Of a stretch of DNA of 64,000 nt, positions 33,032-43,912 are shown piece by piece. The DNA comes from Ganoderma boninense (taxonomy: Eukaryota; Basidiomycota; Agaricomycetes; Polyporales; Polyporaceae), in the NCBI GenBank assembly GCA_002900995.3, contig CM035313.1, forward strand, positions 558,001 to 622,000, read 5' to 3'. The notes under the pieces were generated by a model. The model was not told where the DNA came from. It saw only the letters and a program-made list of their open reading frames with translations, and did no database searches. The translations under genes were made by a program, and so were the position numbers. The number at the start of each line of letters is the position of its first letter. The stretch's first letter is position 1.

Positions 33032-35396
33032 TCACACAACTGCGACACTGCACGCCTCCCCAATGCCCGCCTTCATGTCCTCCATGCCTTGGGTATGGAG
33101 CCGGATCGCCAGCACGATAAACACGTGCCAGATCGCGTGCGAGCCGCCCCCAAGCCAGTCGAGCCAGCAGCGTGCGCGAGGCCAGCGTGGCGCGAGCACG
33201 CACTCGGGGAAGTGCGTTGCATAGAAGCCAAGCCCGACAATGTACGACGCGAGCGACGGCACGATCGGCGTGATAAATGTGTACATCGCGCCGGGCGAGT
33301 GCAGGCGCGCAAGCTGGACCAGAGGAGCGATGCTGCTGAACGCGAGCGAGAGGAAGAATGCTATGCGCGCGTTCTAGACGACATAGAAGGAGGACGATTA
33401 ACACGGACGGAGAGAAAGGGGTTTGCTAGCGAGGGAGAACTCGCCTTGTATTCGCGCTGGTTGAACCAGTTCGTGAAAGGGACAATGCTGCCGGACAGCC
33501 CGACGAAGAAACAGAGCACCAAGAATGCATCACGTTCGGCTGGACGGCATTGGAAGCCGTAATAAACAACGGTGCCGACGCTTGCGCTAATGAGCCTATA
33601 AGCCGTTCGGAAGCTGTCAGCCTTCTTGTGCTACATGGAACGCGTCACCGAGACTCACCAGCCGATGCCGACATAGTCGACCCGGGCACAGAATTCCATG
33701 CCTTCAGGATGGGCGCAGCCAGCCATGGTGTGCCATAGCGCGCTGGTAAAGAGACAGAGCAACGCGAACGCAGTGAACGTGGCTTTCACAGGTTCTGGCT
33801 CTGGGATGCTAGATGCGTCATAAGACGGAGTGATGCGGAAGAACGCGAAAGACCAGAGAAGGAAGGGTATCAAATGAGTGTGGATATTCACTGCCAAAGC
33901 CATCAGCCTATTGCGAATGGCGAAGGGCAGCCATACGCACGGGTCTCGTTGTGCAGGGCGAAAAGCGAGAGGACCAGTCGTGGCCAATCCTGTAGAGGGA
34001 TGAATCTGCACGTTCGGACAAAACGGGATTAGCGCTGCACGATCGCATGGTGCTCAGGTTGGGCGCATGGTAGACCAGACCAATGTCACATAGGGCCAAA
34101 AATGGATCTCTTCATCGTAGTAGACCTACGCCCCCCTAAGGGGTGCTCAATCCTTGAGCCCAATGCCCGCATTTGAGACCAATTGATGAACACGACAAGC
34201 TAGCTGAGCAACCGTACATGGGGAGGAGCAGCTTTTAGCTCTTGCGCTCGTTTCCCTCGAAGGGGTCTACCCTCTCCCTCAACATCCCCGAAAACCCAAT
34301 GTTTTCGAGTATGTTGAAGGGGAGACCAATGCGCACAGTTTGACGGAAAGAAGTTGTGCACCGACGACATCAGTCTCAACGATTGAGCACCCCTCTATAC
34401 ATTGACTTCCGATCAAGAGGTGTGGGTAGGTCCCCAATCCCATGTGGCATTTGCCCGTGAATGATGTCAGACCGACCTATAGCCACCCTCGACAAAGGGG
34501 TTGTTGCGCCATTTCTCGGGCAGGTCGACGTACTGGATAAGCCGGGATCCATTGAGCGAACGTTTCATCGCTCGCGCAATTTCCAGAGCAGCCTGCTCTA
34601 GTGACTCCTCGCCCCTTTGGAGGTCGGACGAGATGTCGGCAACCAAGTGAGAGGAGAGGACCTTGTCGAGGAGGGCAGAAAGCGTAGCACTCGGAGCGAA
34701 GGACGATAAGTACGTGCTGGAGGTACGCTCCATGGAGGACAGGTGATCTTGCAGGGACTGGAGGCGATTAGACAGCGTCGGGACGTAGTTTAGCGGTCTA
34801 TTGAAGTCTAGGTCGGAGATGCGTGAACGGACGTCGTCTAGTCGTGAGCGGACATCAGAGAGGTTGAAGTCGGGGAGGTGGGACCGGACGACGTCTGACA
34901 CGTCCGGGAGGTGCGAGGCCATTTCTGGGAGGGCAGTTACGTCCGGCATGTGGGTGGTGACAAAGTCCTCCACATCCTCGACGGATGGGACGGCGTCGAG
35001 ACAGAAGATGTCAGGGAGGTGGGAGAGCACGTCCTCGCGTATGGAGCGGAGCATCTCGAGACCGTCGCGGGCCCATGCAGCGGCCTCCTCCATGGTGAGC
35101 TCGCCCTTGGCTACGATTGCATCTGTGGAGATGGGGGACTCGAAGAGGGAGAGGCGGGTCTCGAGGTCGGCGAGATAGGAGAGGACATGGAGTCGAAGTG
35201 AAGCAAGAGTTGGCGGGAGGGATGTGAGGGATAGGTCGAGGGCTTCAACGGAGTGGGGGAGGTGATGACAGGGTTGGGAGAGGGCATACCGTCCTGGCTG
35301 GAAGGTTGAAAGCCTCCTCCTCGACGACCGCGAGGGACGGCGGAGACGGGCATCGGAGCGGTGTTCCTCTACCGCTGTTGCTGCCAGTGTTGCCAT
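33032..35396 (-). CDS. PAQR/hemolysin-III family membrane protein, Izh3-like, 569 aa, 5 exons
   Basis: Exons 35396-34477, 34005-33941, 33890-33659, 33595-33445 and 33373-33032 sum to 1710 nt. The first exon encodes a roughly 300-residue soluble N-terminal part with repeated LSDVRSRLDDVRSRISDLDF-type helices, ending PEKWRNNPFVEGGYR. Seven-helix PAQR motifs follow: LFALHNETLNIHTHLIPF, SALWHTMAGC with the conserved Ser/His, MEFCARVDYVGIGWLISAS, and near the end FPECVLAPRWPRA and GGGSHAIWHVFIVLA with the second metal-binding His pair. Yeast IZH proteins affect zinc and sterol balance, and Izh3 has the same long N-terminus (about 540 aa). The first intron (471 bp) contains an inverted-repeat element. 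The fourth intron uses a GC donor. Confidence 0.88.
34139..34394. mobile_element. Small inverted-repeat element (MITE-like, 256 bp) in the PAQR intron
   Basis: Perfect 14-bp terminal inverted repeats AGGGGTGCTCAATC / GATTGAGCACCCCT, flanked on both sides by CTA (34136-34138 and 34395-34397). A 3-bp duplication fits PIF/Harbinger-type insertion, but the superfamily is a guess. There is no coding capacity. Confidence 0.65.
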
Positions 35397-36284
35397 CGTT
35401 GCCGCCGCCGCCGATGGGATGGGTGTTATGGAAGGGGATAGGGTCAGAGCATGAGGGGGATATAACCGAACAACGATGAACGTGCACCCGGTGCTTGGCG
35501 TCGGCGAGCGAGGAGCACCTCATTCCTCAGCGCCCGGAGATCAGCCTCTTCCGGATCCGTCCTGTCTCAACATTACGTCATCCATTAGTCCTTTCCAAAA
35601 AGTGGACAGCTGGGATTCGAACCCGAAGACGCGTCAATATGGGCACCCATCTCGATCGTGCCTGCCCTTCCGCTTTCTGAGCTGGCTTGACTTGGAGGTT
35701 TGGACCACAACCACCACCACCCCCAAAGTGAGTATTCTTCAGCTCCATCCTCCTCGATTCAGCATTTTCAAACAGCCCACCCGTTGCCATGTTGTGCTGT
35801 CAGGCTGTCCCCATTTGCGATATCTGCGAGGGAACGCCAATTGCAATGACGCATTGCCGTTGGACCTCCGTTTGAAGGCACTACTCCCGAACAGGCTTGT
35901 GAATTGTTTCTGACATACTCTTGCATACAAGGCCATTCGGGGCACTGAGCCCTGATCCCCGATTATACTTGACTGTATGCGGTATTCCGAGACACAGGAC
36001 CCGGGCATCACCATCCCGTCCTGCCCATTTCTCAACAGCACAGAAACGTACATTCCAATACTTTCTTATGAAATGCTGCTTTTTTGTCTTGGTTGCATGA
36101 TGGAGCGATGTTAACAAGAAATCCTCTTTTAGGTTTCCTCCTCATTTGCGTGCAAAGCCACTTTAAGTAGGATTGGTCCAGTGCTGTATGATCACGATCT
36201 AATAAGTACATAATTCCTGGTGAGAACCTGATGAATTTGATCTATGCTTACTGACCTCACGGCACCACCGCATACAGTCAATCT
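35397..36284. other. Divergent intergenic region between PAQR and Pth genes
   Basis: 888 bp that should hold both promoters. It also contains a tRNA-like piece at 35597-35690 (separate entry). Open frames here are short and unconvincing. Confidence 0.4.
35597..35690 (-). other. tRNA-like fragment with B-box and T-run (possible SINE or tRNA relic)
   Basis: On the minus strand, GCCAGCTCAGAAAGCGG resembles an A box. About 45 bases later GGGTTCGAATCCC is a perfect T-arm/B box, and TTTTT (35597-35601) follows as a Pol III-type stop. The acceptor strands do not pair and the anticodon arm is not canonical, so I do not call a functional tRNA. Confidence 0.3.
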
Positions 36285-36994
36285 ATGGCCAGTCCCCACT
36301 TTCTCCTTGTTGGTCTAGGCAACTCAACTTTCCCAGGGACAAGGCATAGGTAAAGATTGTCACAAATGTTTTGCCGACGTTTTGTTCATGACCAACTAAG
36401 CCTCGGTCAACTTGTACTCGATGTGCTCGCAAAGCGACTCGGCACACACTTGTCGTCAGAACGATCTGGCTGGTCCGCGAGCACCAGTTTGGATCTCGGG
36501 CAAAACGTGGTCTCGCTCACGCTCTTCAAGCCTAGTTCGTGTTGAGGCCACCATTTTCTGTCTATCATGCGCATACATTGAGCTCTACGTCATATGCGTT
36601 TACAGGAGCGTTGATGAACGTCTCGGGCCGACCTGTTGTTCAGATGTTGCGTCAAAGCACCATCAAGCCCGCCAACATGATCGTCTTCCACGACTCGCTT
36701 GATCACAAGCCATGCGCCGTATCACCAAAGTTCGGCGGCTCTGCGGGTGGCCATAACGGCGTACGCAGCATCATCGCAGCGCTGGGAAACGATAGCGATT
36801 TCCACCGTCTCCGGTTAGGCATCGGGCGTGGCGGACCAAGTGGAGGTGGAGGTGGAATCGACGTCTCCGACTTCGTCCTCGGCCCGCTCTCTGCAAGAGA
36901 ACGAGAATTCTGGAGCGCGACAGGGCCAGGGTCCGATCTTGTATGGAACGAGCTGACGAGGATCCTGAAGAAGGCTGCGGCAGCACGGTCTTGA
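36285..36994 (+). CDS. PTH1: Peptidyl-tRNA hydrolase, bacterial/mitochondrial type (Pth1), 195 aa, 3 exons
   Basis: Exons 36285-36349, 36401-36534 and 36606-36994 sum to 588 nt. Family blocks are in order: FLLVGLGNSTFPGTRHS (contains the catalytic His), ALMNVSGRPV (substrate-binding Asn), IVFHDSLDHKPCAV and FGGSAGGHNGVRSI. The enzyme frees tRNA from peptidyl-tRNA that drops off the ribosome; in fungi this type serves mitochondria. The glycine-rich loop RGGPSGGGGG is longer than in bacteria. No clear mitochondrial presequence is visible, as the protein starts directly with the first beta strand. Full length for the family (about 190-200 aa). Confidence 0.92.
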
Positions 36995-37530
36995 ACCTGA
37001 TAACGGCACGGTCGGGGCTGCATGACGAGGTGCGTGCGTTTTATAGTGGCCGCCGTCCCGTATCGTCGTATTGTTTCTAATGTTGATGTTACGGTATCGC
37101 TCTACGCCCAGCATCATGAGACCTTCCATTCGGAACCATTACGAACGGTATCGATACGCTGTCTCTCGTCTTAGATACCGGGCCCTTCTGATGGCCCGCT
37201 GGGGCCGTGACCCGTGACAGAATGGAAGCGCGACTCTCGTCCGATGGCTCTCAGGCCGCGCTCCTGCCGTCGGGAGGCCAGCCTTGTTGGGCAGCGCGGA
37301 TGCGCGAGCGAACCTCGTCCAGGCGTCAACAGCCCGAGGTCTGATCACGGGTGCCGGCGAGTGCATGCGACCGAATTTCTGGCCATCGCGGCCACATGTG
37401 CTATGGAGTCTTCGCGATGCCGCCTATCCGCCGTAGGCAGCTTCGGTGTCTACGCCAGCATACATAAGGAGTGCGGAGGAGTGTCGGGGTATTCGAGCCT
37501 CGCTTGATCCTCACACCGCTAGGTATCGGC
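36995..37530. other. Intergenic region
   Basis: 536 bp between Pth and the GH92 gene, both on +. It must hold the Pth terminator and the GH92 promoter. No gene seen. An upstream in-frame ATG at 37471 would place extra residues before the signal peptide, so 37531 is preferred. Confidence 0.45.
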
Positions 37531-40500
37531 ATGGTCGCGAAGCCGCTCGCTCTCTGGGTGCTTGCCGCCGTCTGCCTCGTCGGACTCGAAGGGGTATACG
37601 CACAGCCGTCGCCTGAGGTGCAGAAGCGCATCTCAGCTGCCATAAAGAAGGCCGGCGCGTCCAACTCCACCGACGTCGACTATACCCAATTTGTCAACGT
37701 CTTCATCGGCACTGACAACTTCGGTGATGTCTGGTGCGCTTCATGTTTATGTGTCTTGTACACATGTGCTCTGCTGAACGTTCTCCGTGCCTTGTGAAGC
37801 CCTGGAGCATCTGTGCCCTTTGGCATGGTGCGTCATGGACATACTGGCGTTTCGCTTAAGGAATCTAATCTCCAAATGTATGAATGGGCACCAAATTAGG
37901 TCAAGTTCTCAACGGACTTAACGGGCTACGCTCCTGCTGGTCCGTGTTCTGCCTCGATCTCGTTCTATAGAACGGTCCACCGAAACGCGCTCCTTCACAG
38001 GTTACATCACCGACCCGACTCAGAAGATCCGCGGGCTCAGTCCCCTTCATGACAGTGGAACTGGATCCTCGCTCGGTAACTATACACATACAACAATCAG
38101 GTCCTTCTAGTTTACGCATATCGTCTGACAGGAACTTATGGCAACTTCGAAATCATGCCCATGCTGTGCCCGGGTGGCTTCGACACCTGCGACGTCCTCC
38201 TCGCCGACCGTGAACGTTTCAGGAAGAACAATACAGATGTGCGTCTTCCGCCTGGCGGGCGTACACTCAACACAGTCGTACTTACCATCATTCGCACTCA
38301 TGATATAGGACGCCTACCCAGGATACTTCTCCCAAACCATGGACAACGACATCAAAATGGAAGCGACTTCTACACGTCGTGCGGGTCTTGAGCGATTCAC
38401 GTTCCCCAAAGGCTCAGGCAAACCTTACTTCTCCCTCGACCTCTCGAACGACCTGCCCGCGTCGTTCGTGGGAGGTGCCATGAACATCGACCCAGACCTG
38501 GGTCGGATCACTATTGGCGGACATTGGGGCTCTAGTTTCGGCCCTGGGAGTTACAGCTACCAGGCGTTCGCCTGCTACGACATCCTCGATGGTGGCAAGC
38601 AGAAGCTGAGCGAATACGGCGTCTGGACCGGCATGTCTTCGTAAGTGAATCTAAAAATCTGCGTGGCGTTCGTTGATGGAAGGTGAATCGGTGAATCCAG
38701 CGAGCTTTTCAACGCAAAGGGTCTTGGCGTGACCTCCCTTAATCTTACCCGCAACCTTATCGGCACCGCTTACGAGTCCGGTGCGCTCTTCTCATACGAA
38801 GGCGAACCCACCGAGATCAATATCCGTGTCGGCGTGTCCTTCGTCTCCGTCGATCAGGCATGCGCGAACGCCGAAAGCGAGGTCGGCACGTCCTCCTTCG
38901 AGGCGATCGTCGCCCAGTCCCAAGCGCTCTGGAACGAGAAGCTGAGCAAGATCGCGATCGACCTCGCGGGCACGCCTGCAAACGTCACCGAGATGCTGTA
39001 CTCGTCGCTCTACCGCGCGTCGCTCACGCCGAACAACGCGACGGGCGAGACGCAGGGCGCGTTCGCGGGCACGACGCACCCGTACTTCGACTCGCTCTAC
39101 TGCAGCTGGGACACGTTCCGCACGTACTACCCGCTCATGTCGCTCCACTCGCCCGCCGAGTTCGCGCAGATCGTCGACAACTACATCGACGGCTGGCGCA
39201 AGCTCGGCTGGATGCCCGAGTGCCGCGCGAACAACCTCCCGGGGTGGACGCAGGGCGGCTCGAGCGCGGACCCGATCGTCGGCCAGTTCGCCATGCTCTA
39301 CCATAACGAGGCTGCGGCGCTCGGGATCGACTTGGACGAGCTGTACTCGGCGATGCTCGCCGATGCCGAGCAGAACCCGCCCGAGTGGAACACGCTCGGC
39401 AGGCAGGTCAACGTGTACAAGCAGTTCGGCTTCGTTCCATATGCCGTGTTGGACACCCAGAGTGTCGGCCGTCAGACTCGCGAGGCTAGTCGCACGCTCG
39501 AGGTACGAATTTTGCAAACACACATACTAACATACTAAACTGTAAATCTGACGTCTGGTTCAGTACGCCTTCGAGGACTTCGCCGTCCGCCAAGTCGCGC
39601 TGCTCCTCAACAAGACCGACGACGTTGCCAAGTACACCAACCGCTCGTTGGTACGTTTGTTTCAGGCCCTCTGATATCCCACCGTACGTTGGCTGATGAG
39701 CGACTAGTTCTACCGCAACGTTTGGAATCCCACTGTTAAAAGTGATGGGTTTAAGGGCTTCGTGCAAAAGCGATTCTCGAACGGCACCTTCTCATACACC
39801 GATCCGATCGACTGTTCTCCCAACGACAAAGACGACTCCCGCGAATGCTCTCTCCAGGGCGACAATAACGTCGGTTTCTTCGAATCGTCCTCCTGGGAGT
39901 ACTCTTGGTTTGCACCGCACGACACTGCCCACCTCATTGACATTATGGGTGGCAATGTACGTATTATTTTTCCGTGGGAGTATTGTTGCTGAATTCGTGA
40001 CTCCGTCTTTGAAGGATACCTTCGTGTCTCGTCTGGACCACTTCTTCGACGCGGGCTACTACCTCGCCGGAAACGAGCCGTCGTTCCAGACCCCCATCGG
40101 GTACCACTACGCAAACCATCCCACAAAATCTGTGGATCGCGTCCGCGAGGTCGTATTCACCAACTTTGATATTAGTGCGTGCATTTTGGGTTACGTTTTT
40201 CATCCGTTTGCCTTGTGCTAAACCCAACCCCTCGTCAGCCCCCGCCGGTCTTCCAGGCAACGACGACCAGGCAGCGATGGCCACCCTCCTCTCCTTCCAT
40301 CTCCTCGGCCTCTACCCCATCCCGTCCACGTCCCAGTTCCTCGTGCTCTCGCCCTTCATCCCCAAGTACACGATCCACAACTCGTACCTTAACGTCAGCA
40401 CGACAGTGACCGTGAATGGCTTCGATGCCCGCTCGGTGCAGAAGACGGTCCCGAAGGGGGCTCGTGCTTACGTCAAGAGCATGACCTTCAACGGCATCGT

Positions 40501-40654
40501 CTCCCCCAACCGCTGTCACTTTGACTTCTACGACGTCTTCCGCGTTGGGGGAGACCTCGTGATCGAGGTCACGGCGGACAAGGCCTCGGTGGATAGCTGT
40601 GGGCAGGGTCTGCCCGAGTCGGTGTCGACGGGCGGGTTCGCGTCTGCGCGGTAG
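37531..40654 (+). CDS. Secreted GH92 alpha-mannosidase, 832 aa, 11 exons
   Basis: Exons 37531-37733, 37800-37827, 37900-37939, 38001-38075, 38132-38238, 38309-38640, 38701-39502, 39564-39650, 39708-39956, 40015-40174 and 40239-40654 sum to 2499 nt. Signal peptide is residues 1 to about 24 (VLAAVCLVGLEGVYAQ). GH92 blocks: VNVFIGTDNFGDVCPGASVP, DLTGYAPAG, GLSPLHDSGTGSSLGTYGNF, YCSWDTFRTYYPL, WKLGWMPEC-type segment, and GNDDQAAMATLLSFHLLGLY. The family cleaves alpha-mannose from N- or O-glycans with calcium and inverts the anomer. Several N-glycosylation sites (NATG, NKTD, NRSL, NGTF) fit secretion. A role in trimming fungal mannoproteins or glycoprotein foraging is inference. It converges with the DUF4419 pseudogene. 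Confidence 0.92.
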
Positions 40655-41117
40655 AGCAGCAAGATATCGCAGGTGTTTTTGTAAAATAGATGTACATAAA
40701 AGGAGGATGCCTCGGACGCAAAAGATATACATAGGTTCCGACCACCAACACAGAGTCGGAGAATGCATGCATGGCTCAAATCCTTCAGCTGGATGAGCAA
40801 ATCGTGAGCGATGTGGTGTTGCAAATGAGTTCCGAAAGCCTACGATATGCAAGCATCGCCGTAACGTGGCCTGATGAGGAGGAAATACTAAATGGGTACT
40901 GAAGCAATGATGGCGAAGAAAAGTGTACACAGGGTGGGCTGTCACAAGGCTGTCTCCCCAATAGTATCTGACTGTTTGCATAGGATTTTGTACTCCGAGT
41001 TTGCAGTTACAGATCCACACCTTTATACAACACAGTTTTACGACAGCGAATAGCTTATGCAACACAGTACGACAGCATAGCGAATTCTACAAGGCAAGTT
41101 CTGTTTTATCTCTGTGA
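40655..41117. other. Convergent 3' intergenic region
   Basis: 463 bp between the GH92 stop and the DUF4419 pseudogene stop. AT-richer than its neighbours; nothing recognised. Confidence 0.5.
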
Positions 41118-42622
41118 TTAGAACAAGTTGTACTTCCGCCTGAGCTCCTCCGTCCTTTCCCTGGCTTCTTCCTCATATCCCCGGCGTGGTTTATCCGCCT
41201 TCACATAGAGGAACCACTGTGGGGCGGGACTCAAAGTGTCGAATGTTCCACCCTCGACCGCCTTGGAAACGGCAGAGGCAACGTGGCCAGACACCATCTT
41301 GCAGTCAAACTCCTCCCCGTTGTCGTCTACGAGCACATCGACCTCGCTGTAACCCGTGGGAATGCTGCTTTTGTCCAAGGAGAAGTAAAGTGCGCCGTCC
41401 AGCGTGTAGTCGGGGCCAGAGTACAATCTCGATCGGCGACCTGGAAGCGCTGCGTTAGATGCGTGCACTTGTGTACGGTGGGCTGAATGCAGCGTACTTG
41501 GTACCATGTCGCTTCCCATGGTCGCAGCTGTTCCTGCTGTTTGACTGGGGGACAACCACTTTCCGTCCGCATCCCACACACAGAATGCGGTGATCCAGCC
41601 GGAAAGGCCTTCGGTGCCGCACCCCCTCATCTTGCGGTCCACAACGTGCTCCCAAAAGGCGACGTCAGGCTTGCCGTCAAACGCATCAACAAAGCGACGC
41701 AAGATAGGTCGAAGCATGACCGCCCATTGCTCGGGCTCACTCCCGAGTTCCGGGAGGCGGTCGAGGCGTTCGTAAAGCTTCTCCCAGTCCGCCTTTTCCC
41801 CTTCCAATGTGACAGAGGGGATGCCACACGTGAGCTCTATGTTGTACGCAAAATACCTGTTGAGTGAGTGTCGTTAGGACTTGTCATCATCGATGCACGG
41901 AAAGTGTGCGCACTTCTGGAGTGTCGACATCAACAACACGGAGCAGATCGTAACGTCGTGGGACGTAGACGTCGTGAAATCCGGAATAACCCATTCGACC
42001 AAGGTCTCGTCCACAACCTAGAAGACCCGAATGTCAGGCCTGTCAGGGCTGAGACAGACTTGAACGAGCGGACGTACGTTCTTGCGAACCTCACTCGACA
42101 TTTGAACAGCCAGGCGTCCAAAGTCGACTGTATACCGCGAGCCGACTGCCTTAACACGAAGCTCTTTCTTGCCCTCGTGAGCGACGAAGTATTCTCTCAG
42201 CTCCTCAGCATGTTTGTTCACGCTGCATGCCGAAATGAGTGCTACGCCAGGAAAGTTCAATAGTGTGAGCTCACTAGAAGCTGAGCTGAGACAGGATCGC
42301 AATCCAGACGTCGTCCGGCCTAGGAGCAAGGATCAGCTGAACCCCGTCGTTCCGGGTCTTTCAGCATGGATGCTCACCGAAATTTCAAACGATGATGCTG
42401 GGCGTATGCCTCGACGACGGCATGGACAAAGCCGTTCTTCTGGGGCCTCAACGTCGGAAGATCGGATTCCTTTACAGAGGTCTGGAGCATCTCTCCGCTG
42501 GCCTTCCATTGCCTTTAGCAGGAGGCTTTCAAAAAGCCCTCCACTGTCTGGCGCGAAGGCTGATGTTTTGCCATGGTAATGGGCTTCGCATCGTGGGTGG
42601 CAACGTCGAAGGTGACAGGCAT
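41118..42622 (-). pseudogene. DUF4419-family gene, copy 1, with an internal stop in exon 1
   Basis: Exons 42622-42378, 42319-42275, 42222-42078, 42017-41914, 41856-41498 and 41440-41118 keep perfect phase with the two plus-strand paralogs at 59-63 kb. The only lesion is TAA at codon 36 (GFLKASC-stop-RQWKASGEM), where copy 3 has TAC. The rest reads through: GFVHAVVEAYAQHHRLKFR, PDDVWIAILSQLSFY, HAEELREYFVAHEGKKELRV, QWAVMLRPILRRFVDAFDG, LSGWITAFCVWDADGKW, SEVDVLVDDNGEEFDCKMVS and SPAPQWFLYVKAD. DUF4419 is a fungal family of unknown function. A point mutation or a sequencing error could both explain the stop. The C-terminus keeps a charged tail (EEEARERTEELRRKYNLF). Confidence 0.85.
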
Positions 42623-43912
42623 GGCTGCTGTGGAAAGGGGGATGAGGCTGAGGATGGGAGAGGGATCTGCTGCGAGTGGGGGCTATCTAAGTTAGAGGCC
42701 ACCTCGGCGCTGAGCCATACCTGTGCAATTGCGATGGGGTGTCATGAGAACCTGTTGTGGGTGACCCTGGGAGCTAAGTAGGCACAGAAGGCAAGATGCG
42801 CTTACATATATTCGAGGAGGCTACTTCGAGCTCGAGATCGGCGCAACAAGATGCATTGACTGTTGATAACAGTAAGGAAGAACGCAGCATCCAGATGTCA
42901 TTTATGAAGGCGTCGGGCACGGTAAAGAGGGAGAGCGATCGAGCCAACTCCCTATAGGGTATCCTTCTGATACAAGTACATCGGGCCTTTTTTCGGCGTT
43001 GACACGTTTACAGACCCCGCTGTCAGTTCAGAGATGGTGCGATGGTAGAGTTTGGCGACGAAGGACCATACATGAGCTGGGTTTGAGGGCGTAGTACCAT
43101 CGAGGAGGCTGCTCCGAGGTCACTAGGTGCTTAGTGAACGTAGTGAACTTCTACTAGCGCACGTGTGGGTCAACAGGGACTCTGACTCGCTGACTCGAAA
43201 CTTTTCTGGAATGTGACAGTGAAATGCTTAGATGGCGCAAATGGACCCCGGATATGGACTGCCATGTAGACTCCTGGTTGACACGAAATTTGAGTAACAG
43301 CTTACCTAGATGGTCCCCGTTCAGATGCGAAACTTTTGTGTTCAGCGAGGGTGGGGGCTGCGGAGTTCGTGGAACTGCTTGTTCTGAGCGCTGGAAGGGC
43401 TGGGCGCTAGGGTGGCGGCGCAATAACAGCCTTGCATGTCTTTTCAGGCTATTCGCGTCAAGTTGAATTCACGTTCAGACCTTTGAATGCTTCACAGACG
43501 GAGTCGGACATCGGCCTATCTATCGAGGGGAGCCTTGAAGCTGAGAATGAATAAGTGGACTGCCAATCATAAGAAAGAACCTGAGTGGGCAGCGGACGAG
43601 TGGTTTGAGCCACACAACTTGAAGATATTGCAAGCGTGCAATAATTGAACATATACAACGGACGAGCTATGAAAACACGGCGTATACAGCGCGGTGACCT
43701 CCAGGAAACTGTCAGTTTACGGATGTCAGGTGATGTCGTAGATCGTCAGCGACGTCAAGATAGCATTGGCTCGTGGTCAGTATACGTAAATCGTACAGGC
43801 AGGCGAGGCTAGACTGGGGAGCTACTACATAATCTGGAGATTCCGATACACAAGTAGGCGGGGCACAGAGAGAAAGCAAGGAGGACACAAGAAAGCGGTT
43901 AAGATGTTGTAG
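42623..43912. other. Intergenic region, no gene recognised
   Basis: 1.29 kb between the DUF4419 pseudogene start and the Smr gene stop. Frames of up to 129 codons exist on both strands without motifs. Confidence 0.5.

Noticed and set aside
35597..35690. Functional tRNA gene
   Set aside because: B box is perfect, but acceptor strands do not pair and the anticodon loop is 11 nt, so only a relic is supported.
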